Origin: Patescibacteria group bacterium
Lineage (GTDB): Bacteria; Patescibacteriota; UBA1384; CAILIB01
Length of the DNA stretch: 27,287 bases
NCBI GenBank assembly: GCA_022842085.1
Contig: JALHQF010000006.1
Coordinates: 1 to 27,287, forward strand
Direction of reading: 5' to 3'
The notes below the pieces were generated by a model. The model had not been told where the DNA came from. It saw only the letters and a program-made list of their open reading frames with translations, and did no database searches. Positions 6,270 through 12,038 of the stretch are shown here, one piece after another. The position numbers and the translations under genes were made by a program. Position 1 is the first letter of the stretch. Every line of letters starts with the position of its first letter.

Positions 6270-7709
6270 TCAGCGACCATACCAGGCTTGCCACGCAACT
6301 TTCCAGGGCGCTGGGAGTGCAATGAGGGCTTTGCGTAGCTCTCCAGCGATACGCTGCTTCCCATCACCGGTGCTGAGTGTGGTGAGCCAGGTTTCTTCGC
6401 CCCGAATGTGTACCTTACGCGGGTGACTGAGCAGCCAGCCTGCGGACGGCACCTTGAGAGCGTGGTGGGCGGATGGCTCAGGGTGTGAGAGGGCAAGTAC
6501 TTGTCCAGCAAGGAGATCAACTTCCTCCCGAGCGAGTGTTTCGAGGGCTCCTGCTCTCATTGCATTGTGCAAGCTGCCGCTGCCGCTTGGTACAATGCAG
6601 GCTTCTGCACGCTCGAGTACGTGGCCGAGGTCTGCGAGGCCCTGGAGGCGGTCGTAGGGGTTGCTGGCGTTCTCGATAAGTCGTAAAGCAGGCATCCAAA
6701 CTGTGCTCTTAGCAGGGAGTGCAGTGAGAGCGCTGCGGGTACCAATTTGTACGTTGCGGGGCAGCCTGCCGAGCGCCTGCTGCACTTGACGTGCGTAGCT
6801 CTCAAGTCCAGGGAGCGTGCGAAGGCGACCCTCGCCATCGGGGGCTGCCACGTCGTGTGTGGCGATGATGCGGCACGGTAGCCCCGCGCGAGCTGCTGCC
6901 AGGAGTTCATCCGGGAGTTCGCTGCCAGTGTGCCACACGACCCTGGCGTTGGGTGTGCTGCCCTGTGATTGCGTGCCCCAGCGCGCAGCGGCTGCCCCAC
7001 CGGGAAGGTAGGAGCGAAACCGTACTTCGGCATGCCAAGTTTTGGCAAGGAGAGGAGCCAGGTCTGCCAGCGGTAGGTGAGGTGTCTGGGGGAGGTGGTA
7101 CGAGATGTCGTCCGGTTCTACTACGTGGACATGACGCAAGTTCACGAATGGCGCAAACCAAGCACGCTCTCTTCCTGCCACGACGGCAACTTCGCCATTA
7201 CGGATTGCCCACCACTGCTTCCAGGCGGCAAGGCCGCGGGCCGAGAACGTGTCGGCTACGAGGTGGCCCTTTGCGGCAAGGGCTGCGATTCCCTCTGTTC
7301 GTACTCCTGGCATGAGCACGAGGTGCTGCTTGGTAGTTCCCTGCGGGGCGGCTATGAGATCCTGCCGGACACTGCGAGTCGGGAGCTTTTTGAGCGCCGG
7401 AGGCATCCAGGCCAAGAGTGCCGTGGGAAGTGAACAGAGGCCGTACTCAGCCATAAGCTCCACGGTCTGGCGGTGGGGCGCTAGGAGCAGGGGGTAGCTG
7501 GTGAGTACCTCAAGCGTTTCGGGAGCGGTTCCGCTGCTCTGGGTTGCCCACACCACGCCAGGAACCCGCCTGCCGCGTAACGAGATACTTACCAGGCTGC
7601 CTGGCCCTACGTGTGCCCCCTTCGGTACTTGGTACGTCCACCAACGCACATCACGGCGGATACGCGTTACGGGAACGACGTCAGCGATCATGCCGTCACT
7701 CTCCCACAT
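6270..7709 (-). CDS. PriA-like protein lacking helicase motifs (degenerate primosomal protein N')
   Basis: A 479-aa protein. Residues about 8-105 resemble the PriA 3'-DNA-binding domain (ADVVPVTRIRRDVRWWTYQV, then VGPGSLVSISLRGRRVPGVVW). The segment GRERAWFAPFVNL aligns with PriA's GTRSALFAPFxNL, but the following DEEH box reads EPDD. A Walker A motif (GVTGSGKT in PriA), the eight zinc-binding cysteines and the late helicase motifs are all missing; the C-terminal part keeps only traces (VQIGTRSALTAL). PriA is usually about 730 aa. The ORF is intact and opens the def-fmt operon, so it is probably a working DNA-binding protein without ATP-driven unwinding. An in-frame ATG at 7691, preceded by GGGAG, is an alternative start. 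Confidence 0.78.
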   Translation of the reverse strand: MWESDGMIADVVPVTRIRRDVRWWTYQVPKGAHVGPGSLVSISLRGRRVPGVVWATQSSGTAPETLEVLTSYPLLLAPHRQTVELMAEYGLCSLPTALLAWMPPALKKLPTRSVRQDLIAAPQGTTKQHLVLMPGVRTEGIAALAAKGHLVADTFSARGLAAWKQWWAIRNGEVAVVAGRERAWFAPFVNLRHVHVVEPDDISYHLPQTPHLPLADLAPLLAKTWHAEVRFRSYLPGGAAAARWGTQSQGSTPNARVVWHTGSELPDELLAAARAGLPCRIIATHDVAAPDGEGRLRTLPGLESYARQVQQALGRLPRNVQIGTRSALTALPAKSTVWMPALRLIENASNPYDRLQGLADLGHVLERAEACIVPSGSGSLHNAMRAGALETLAREEVDLLAGQVLALSHPEPSAHHALKVPSAGWLLSHPRKVHIRGEETWLTTLSTGDGKQRIAGELRKALIALPAPWKVAWQAWYGR

Positions 7710-7731
7710 TCTCTTTCAGAGCGAAACCTGG

Positions 7732-7737
7732 TATGGT
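7732..7737 (+). promoter_or_regulatory. -10 box of der
   Basis: TATGGT, nine bases before the der ATG, in the 37-bp gap between the PriA-like gene and der. The predicted message has a leader of only two or three bases. Confidence 0.45.
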
Positions 7738-7746
7738 GCGGCGGTT

Positions 7747-9114
7747 ATGGTACCTGTCGTTGCCCTGGTTGGGCGCCCAAACGTAGGAAAGTCAAGTCTC
7801 TACAACCGGCTGGTTGGCGATCGTCAAGCAGTGGTTTCGGATGTGGCGGGCACTACGCGCGACAGGCTTAGTCGGGTGGTAAGCTTTGGTAAGCGCCAAG
7901 CCTACCTCATGGATATGGCAGGCATTGAGCCTGCTCTCAAGGAAGCAACCGAAATTCGTCGTGGCATGCAGGAACAGGTAGAAACCGGTTTGCGCGAAGC
8001 CACCATGATCCTCTGGGTAGTGGATGCTATGGAGCCGGTAACCGAGCAAGACCGTGTGGTAGGCGAGCTACTGCGTCGCTTGGGCAAGCCGGTAGTAGTA
8101 GCGCTGAATAAAGCCGACAACGCTAGCCGAGAGACCGCTGCACTCGAGCTTGCAGAGCTTGGCTACGGCGAGGTGTATCCCGTCTCCGCCATTCATGGCC
8201 GCGGTATAGCTGCACTCCAGCAGGCGATTGCTGAGGTACTCCCAGAATCTGAACCTGTTGCTCGTACGAAAGAGCTGCAAGTGGCCATTGTAGGGCGTCC
8301 AAATGTTGGCAAGAGCACGCTGCTCAACCAGCTTTCTGGTGAGCTCCGCTCCGTGGTGAGCGCTGAGGCTGGCACGACCCGAGATGCGATCGACACGGTG
8401 TTCCCAGCCGCGCAGCTGGGAGTAGGTGAGCCATGGGATACCGTGCGCTGCATCGACACAGCCGGTGTGCGCCGTCGCGGCAAGATTGAGAAAGCTGGCC
8501 TTGAGGGTTGGTCGGTGCTGCGCACCTACGCGGCAATTGATGTGGCGCACGTCGCGCTCGTTCTTCTTGATGCTACGGAGCTTCTCGTGCACCAGGACAC
8601 GCAGGTGCTCGCAAAGGTAGGTGAAGCCGGGCGTCCAGTAGTCTTGGTAGTCAACAAGTGGGACGCTTACCTAGCTGCGCAAAAAGCAGAGCTTGGCAGC
8701 TCGCAAGATGAGGTGCTCCGAGACAAGGTACTGGGTCGCCTCCTGCGAGAGGCACCATTCCTGAGCTGGGCCCCTGTGGTGTTTCTCTCCGCAAAAGAGG
8801 GCTGGCACACGGCAGACCTAGGAAATGTACTACAGCAGGTAGTAGCTGCCTGGCAGCGTCGTGTTACTGAAGATGAGATTCAGCCCCTCTTCGAGCACCT
8901 CAAAACCTACCAGCCTGCCTTCCGAAAGATGAAGAGCCTGGTGTTTCAGCGCAGCGAGCCACCAACCTTCGCAGCACTCCTTGCCGAGCACCAGCAGCCA
9001 CACTTCTCAACCGTGCGTTTCCTGGAAAACTTCCTCCGCGATAGCCTTGAGCTTGGTCCTACACCGGTAAAGATCTGGGTAGACCTGGTAAAGCGCCAGA
9101 CGAGGAAGCGTTAG
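7747..9114 (+). CDS. der: Ribosome-assembly GTPase Der (EngA)
   Basis: A 455-aa protein with two tandem GTPase domains and a C-terminal KH-like domain, acting in 50S subunit maturation. First G domain: GRPNVGKSSLYNRL, AGTTRDR, ALNKADN. Second G domain: VGRPNVGKSTLLNQL, AGTTRDAID, CIDTAGVRRRG, VVNKWD. The C-terminal part (PAFRKMKSLVFQRSEPP, then NFLRDSLELGPTPVKIW) is typical. The frame is open much further upstream, but the start at 7747 is chosen because MVPVVALVGRPNVGKSS is the normal N-terminus and a -10 box sits just before it. The stop overlaps the lepB stop region tail to tail. Confidence 0.97.
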   Translation: MVPVVALVGRPNVGKSSLYNRLVGDRQAVVSDVAGTTRDRLSRVVSFGKRQAYLMDMAGIEPALKEATEIRRGMQEQVETGLREATMILWVVDAMEPVTEQDRVVGELLRRLGKPVVVALNKADNASRETAALELAELGYGEVYPVSAIHGRGIAALQQAIAEVLPESEPVARTKELQVAIVGRPNVGKSTLLNQLSGELRSVVSAEAGTTRDAIDTVFPAAQLGVGEPWDTVRCIDTAGVRRRGKIEKAGLEGWSVLRTYAAIDVAHVALVLLDATELLVHQDTQVLAKVGEAGRPVVLVVNKWDAYLAAQKAELGSSQDEVLRDKVLGRLLREAPFLSWAPVVFLSAKEGWHTADLGNVLQQVVAAWQRRVTEDEIQPLFEHLKTYQPAFRKMKSLVFQRSEPPTFAALLAEHQQPHFSTVRFLENFLRDSLELGPTPVKIWVDLVKRQTRKR

Positions 9115-9683
9115 AGGTTGCTGTAACGCGCGTGGGAGATCCAGGTTGCTTCTCCTAGCGGGAAGAACCGCGCGCTCACTCGGCCGATTACGTTACTGTG
9201 CGGGACAAACCCCCACTCGCGCGAATCACTGCTGTTTTGTCGGTTATCACCTAGGACAAAGTAGCTCTCTTCGGGCACTGTCCACTGGTTTACCTGGCGC
9301 GTGAAGGTGCTGCTCGAAGTGTAGGGCTCTTGAAGCGCTATATCGTTTACTAGCACTTGACCATCACGAATTGCTATACGGTCTCCTGGAAGCCCAATGA
9401 TACGTTTTACGTAGCGCTCGGCGATATTTCCGGGGTAGAGGAACACGACAATGTCACCACGCTGGAGGCGGTCAAAGCGAGTGCTGAGGCGCTCGGTGAG
9501 GAGGAAGTCGTCGTTCTCGAGGGTGGGCTGCATAGACTGACCATCGACAATGTACGGCGCTGCGATGAACGTACGTACGGTAACTACAATGGCTGCAACA
9601 ATGAGCACGTTCCAAAAGAGATCGAAGAGAGGACTTCGGCGCTTCTGGGATTTTGGCGATTCAATCAGCTCTTCAGGATCCAT
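9111..9683 (-). CDS. lepB: Signal peptidase I
   Basis: A 190-aa membrane serine protease that cleaves signal peptides. One membrane helix at about residues 24-41 (VLIVAAIVVTVRTFIAA) is followed by the catalytic Ser50 in VDGQSMQPTLEND, the catalytic Lys93 in ERYVKRIIGLPGDRI, and the family box GDNRQNSSDSREWGFVP. TATCCT lies exactly six bases before the ATG, predicting a leaderless message. The stop codon overlaps the der stop region by four bases with no terminator between, so the two messages overlap at their 3' ends. Exported proteins elsewhere in the window would be its substrates. Confidence 0.97.
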   Translation of the reverse strand: MDPEELIESPKSQKRRSPLFDLFWNVLIVAAIVVTVRTFIAAPYIVDGQSMQPTLENDDFLLTERLSTRFDRLQRGDIVVFLYPGNIAERYVKRIIGLPGDRIAIRDGQVLVNDIALQEPYTSSSTFTRQVNQWTVPEESYFVLGDNRQNSSDSREWGFVPHSNVIGRVSARFFPLGEATWISHARYSNL

Positions 9684-9689
9684 GTACTC

Positions 9690-9695
9690 AGGATA
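9690..9695 (-). promoter_or_regulatory. -10 box of lepB (leaderless)
   Basis: TATCCT preceded by TTGC, then six bases (GAGTAC) and the lepB ATG. It lies directly downstream of the T-run of the rplT terminator. Confidence 0.55.
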
Positions 9696-9697
9696 GC

Positions 9698-9725
9698 AAA
9701 AGACCCCGACACCGTCTGGTGCCGG
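9698..9725 (-). terminator. Terminator of the infC-rpmI-rplT operon
   Basis: On the minus strand CCGGCACC, AGAC and GGTGTCGG form an 8-bp stem with one G-U pair, followed by GGTCTTTTG. It ends the ribosomal operon just before the lepB promoter. Confidence 0.65.
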
Positions 9726-9745
9726 AGCTTCGTGCCTTCGTTGCG

Positions 9746-10093
9746 CTAGCCGCGCACTTGCTCAACGATTGCCTTGAAAGCGGCGGGGTCGGTGAGGGCG
9801 AGCTCTGAAAGCGCTTTACGGTTGAGCGTAATGCCCTTGAGCTTCGCCTGGTAGGTGAACTGGCTGTAGGTCATGCCGTGCTCACGAACTCCTGCGTTGA
9901 TGCGCAGAATCCAGCTACGACGGAAGTCGCGCTTCTTGTTGCGGCGATCACGGTAGGCGTGCTGCCCAGCTTTGAGGGACGCCTCCTTCGCGCGCTTAAT
10001 GAGCGTGCGACGTCCGTTGCGGAAGCCCTTGGTGAGGGCGAGGAGGGAGTTGTGTCGACGGCGAGTGGTTACGCCACGCTTTACTCGAGGCAT
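9746..10093 (-). CDS. rplT: 50S ribosomal protein L20
   Basis: A 115-aa protein, normal length. It has the basic N-terminal extension (MPRVKRGVTTRRRHNSLL, then GFRNGRRTLIKRAKEASLKA) and the globular part (RDRRNKKRDFRRSWILRINAGVREHGMTYSQF). L20 starts 50S assembly and in many bacteria represses its own operon. It follows rpmI by three bases and ends the infC-rpmI-rplT operon before the terminator at 9698-9725. Confidence 0.98.
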   Translation of the reverse strand: MPRVKRGVTTRRRHNSLLALTKGFRNGRRTLIKRAKEASLKAGQHAYRDRRNKKRDFRRSWILRINAGVREHGMTYSQFTYQAKLKGITLNRKALSELALTDPAAFKAIVEQVRG

Positions 10094-10096
10094 AGG

Positions 10097-10342
10097 CTAG
10101 GCTTCAGGGGTGGTAACAACTGGCTGTGATGCACGCTTCCGGCTTACCTTGAGGTAAGGGGTGAGCTTGCTGAAGCGCTTCGCCATACCCTTCGCGAGTA
10201 CGCTGTAGCGCTTGGCGGCTGCCTTCTGGCGGCGGCTCTTGTTGTGGCGAAGGTGACTGGCAGCAGTGGTAGGGATCTGAACTTTGCCAGAACCGGTGCT
10301 GCGCAGGCGTTTCGCGGTAGTCTTGTGGGTCTTGAGCTTCAT
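10097..10342 (-). CDS. rpmI: 50S ribosomal protein L35
   Basis: An 81-aa basic protein starting MKLKTHKTTAKRLRSTGSGK, then LRHNKSRRQK, the standard L35 pattern. The C-terminal end (VSRKRASQPVVTTPEA) is longer than the usual 64-66 aa. It lies between infC (6 bases away) and rplT (3 bases away), in the order found in most bacteria. Confidence 0.96.
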   Translation of the reverse strand: MKLKTHKTTAKRLRSTGSGKVQIPTTAASHLRHNKSRRQKAAAKRYSVLAKGMAKRFSKLTPYLKVSRKRASQPVVTTPEA

Positions 10343-10348
10343 TGAGGG

Positions 10349-10846
10349 TTACTTTCGCTCTTTGAGGAGAACGCTAAACTGTCGACCTTGGATAGCGGGC
10401 GGTGTGTCGTAATCCATTTCAAGCAGATCACGCACCCGCGCTAGCTCGATGAGCGCCCGATCCTTAAAGGCCATTTCTCGCCCTACGAGCTTCATACGAA
10501 GCTTGATGCGGTGGCCTTCTTCAAGGAACTTGCGCGCTTGCTTGAGCTTGGTATCAAGGTCTCCAGCACCCGTGGTGTAGGTGAGACGAATCTCCTTCAC
10601 CTCCTGGGTGGTCCGCTTGCTCCGGTTCTTCCGCTCCTGACGCTCCTGTTCGTACTTAAACTTTCCGTAATCGAGGATTTTTGCCACCGGAGGACTCGCG
10701 AGGGGGGCAACCAAGACAAGGTCTAATGATTGCGCTTCAGCCCGCTGGAGTGCCTCAGATGTAGCTACAATACCGATCTGTTCGCCATCTGATTCAACGA
10801 GACGTACCTGCTTAGCGCGGATGTCGTCGTTGATGGGGTACGAAAT
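10349..10846 (-). CDS. infC: Translation initiation factor IF-3 with an AUU start codon
   Basis: The reading frame covers both IF-3 domains: the N-domain (YPINDDIRAKQVRLVESDGE, then GIVATSEALQRAEAQSLDLVLVA) and the C-domain (DYGKFKYEQERQERKNR, then EIRLTYTTGAGDLDTK). Upstream of YPIND the frame has no ATG, GTG or TTG before a stop, but an ATT lies two codons upstream. AUU is the well-known infC start in E. coli, where IF-3 represses its own translation by rejecting AUU. Starting there gives 165 aa, slightly short of the usual 170-180. A start at the internal TTG near 10714 would delete the whole N-domain and is unlikely. It follows the DAG-kinase-like gene by 72 bases. Confidence 0.9.
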   Translation of the reverse strand: MSYPINDDIRAKQVRLVESDGEQIGIVATSEALQRAEAQSLDLVLVAPLASPPVAKILDYGKFKYEQERQERKNRSKRTTQEVKEIRLTYTTGAGDLDTKLKQARKFLEEGHRIKLRMKLVGREMAFKDRALIELARVRDLLEMDYDTPPAIQGRQFSVLLKERK

Positions 10847-10918
10847 ACTAGAGATAGGTGGTGGAGTTACGGTCGGACACGAAGGATGCTACCAGGTTAC
10901 GGGTTCTGGGGCAAGGAG

Positions 10919-11599
10919 CTATGCCTCCGGCCGAATGAACCCAACTGGCTCACCAAGCGTTACCTCTACGGGTGTTACGCTAATGGCAAACTCGCCGGCC
11001 TGCAGCTCGGCTCGCTCCTCGCTGTTAACGCGCAATCGAGGCACCCAGAAGCGGCTTGGTTCAACCGATTTGCGAAAGAATCCACCCGCTCCACGTACCT
11101 CGTTCACCCGCAGTCCCTCACCGTCGGGGAGGATCATGAGCGCAGACGGGTCGCTGGTGTGTGCTTGCCAGGCATCGGTTTCTAGTTTCCAGAGGCACGG
11201 GCTCACGCTTACTGGGAAGCAGGTGGCAAGTCCACCAACCTTGAGCGGCTGAAACGGGAAGTAGCGGCGCCTGCGCAAGGCGTCGGCAGCCACTCTCCAA
11301 TCGGTGGTGCCCACTAGCTCTTTCACGCCGGGGTACTTGCTAATGGGTAGGTACCCAACCACTACGTCAGTACCAGCACAGGCGGCTACCACGTCATCAA
11401 GAATTGAGGTGGCGCCCACCGCCACAATCGTGCGGTAGTTTCGTGCCATGGCTTGTGTGACCACCTGCGCTACCGACTGATCGTCGCGTGGCACCGCAAA
11501 CTCCCCAGCAATCCCCAGCTGTTGGAGGTAGGCGCGGATCTGTGCCGCCAGCTTCGGTTGCTGATTGGCAACCGCTGGATCAACGACGTAGCAGTACAC
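10919..11599 (-). CDS. Diacylglycerol-kinase-like protein with an altered nucleotide-binding loop
   Basis: A 226-aa protein whose N-terminal half resembles the catalytic domain of the DAG/sphingosine kinase family (DAGK_cat). MYCYVVDPAVANQQPKLAAQ fits the first strand and loop, and YRTIVAVGATSILDDVVAAC fits the nucleotide-binding segment. That segment reads VAVGGDGTxxEVVN in active kinases; here GGDGT is GATSI, so ATP binding is doubtful. Later parts (VVGYLPISKYPGVKELVG and RRRYFPFQPLKVGGLATCFPV) fit the two-lobed family fold. Assignment rests on pattern and layout, not a search. It starts two bases after the bactofilin gene ends. A role in membrane lipids or as a non-catalytic relative is inference. 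Confidence 0.6.
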   Translation of the reverse strand: MYCYVVDPAVANQQPKLAAQIRAYLQQLGIAGEFAVPRDDQSVAQVVTQAMARNYRTIVAVGATSILDDVVAACAGTDVVVGYLPISKYPGVKELVGTTDWRVAADALRRRRYFPFQPLKVGGLATCFPVSVSPCLWKLETDAWQAHTSDPSALMILPDGEGLRVNEVRGAGGFFRKSVEPSRFWVPRLRVNSEERAELQAGEFAISVTPVEVTLGEPVGFIRPEA

Positions 11600-11601
11600 G
11601 G

Positions 11602-11967
11602 CTACTCGGCAGCCTCAGCTTCTTCTTTGATGTTCTGAGAGCCCTGGGAAACCTTCACCTTACCCATGAGGTTGGCACCAGGCTTTACCGAAAGGGTTCC
11701 GGTGGTTACGTCGCCCTTTACGACCGACTTTGGCTTGAGCTCGATGAGCTCCTTGGCGGTAATGTTGCCAATCACGGTTCCGGCAACATCTACCATCTTG
11801 GCCTGGATGGGCCCCTCGACACGAGCGTTCTCGCCCACGAGTACCGCGGCTTCACTTACGATGTCGCCCTTCACGTGGCCAAGGATGTGGATAGAGGCGG
11901 TGTTGCGCAGAGACCCGGTTAGCTCAACGTGGGGGCCTACGGTCGTATCGATCTGATCGGATGCCAT
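11602..11967 (-). CDS. Bactofilin
   Basis: A 121-aa protein matching the bactofilin (DUF583) beta-helix: short repeating strands with Gly/Ile/Val spacing (TASIHILGHVKGDIVSEAAV, VEGPIQAKMVDVAGTVIGNI, LKPKSVVKGDVTTGTLSVKP). It has a short N-terminal tail with hydrophobic character at residues 9-17 and an acidic C-terminus (IKEEAEAAE). Bactofilins polymerise into cytoskeletal filaments, usually at the membrane, without nucleotide. It is the first gene of the bactofilin, DAG-kinase-like, infC set and is divergent from uvrA. A weak -10 (TAACGC, seven bases before the ATG) is present. Confidence 0.9.
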   Translation of the reverse strand: MASDQIDTTVGPHVELTGSLRNTASIHILGHVKGDIVSEAAVLVGENARVEGPIQAKMVDVAGTVIGNITAKELIELKPKSVVKGDVTTGTLSVKPGANLMGKVKVSQGSQNIKEEAEAAE

Positions 11968-12002
11968 TGGAAGGGCGTTAGGGGAGTGGGGGTTGCAGCT
12001 TC

Positions 12003-12028
12003 ACGGTAGCCGGGTTTTGTGCTACCGT
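12003..12028. promoter_or_regulatory. Inverted repeat and uvrA -10 box in the bactofilin/uvrA intergenic region
   Basis: ACGGTAGC and GCTACCGT form a perfect 8-bp inverted repeat with a 10-base centre. The right arm contains TACCGT (12023-12028), the likely uvrA -10 box, ten bases before the ATG. A protein binding here could control uvrA. Its sequence does not resemble the repeat before uvrB. Confidence 0.45.
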
Positions 12029-12038
12029 TCAACCCGTT

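Noticed and set aside
7501..7746. 82-codon upstream extension of der in the same frame
   Set aside because: It overlaps the start of the PriA-like gene, does not resemble Der, and the normal Der N-terminus with a -10 box begins at 7747.
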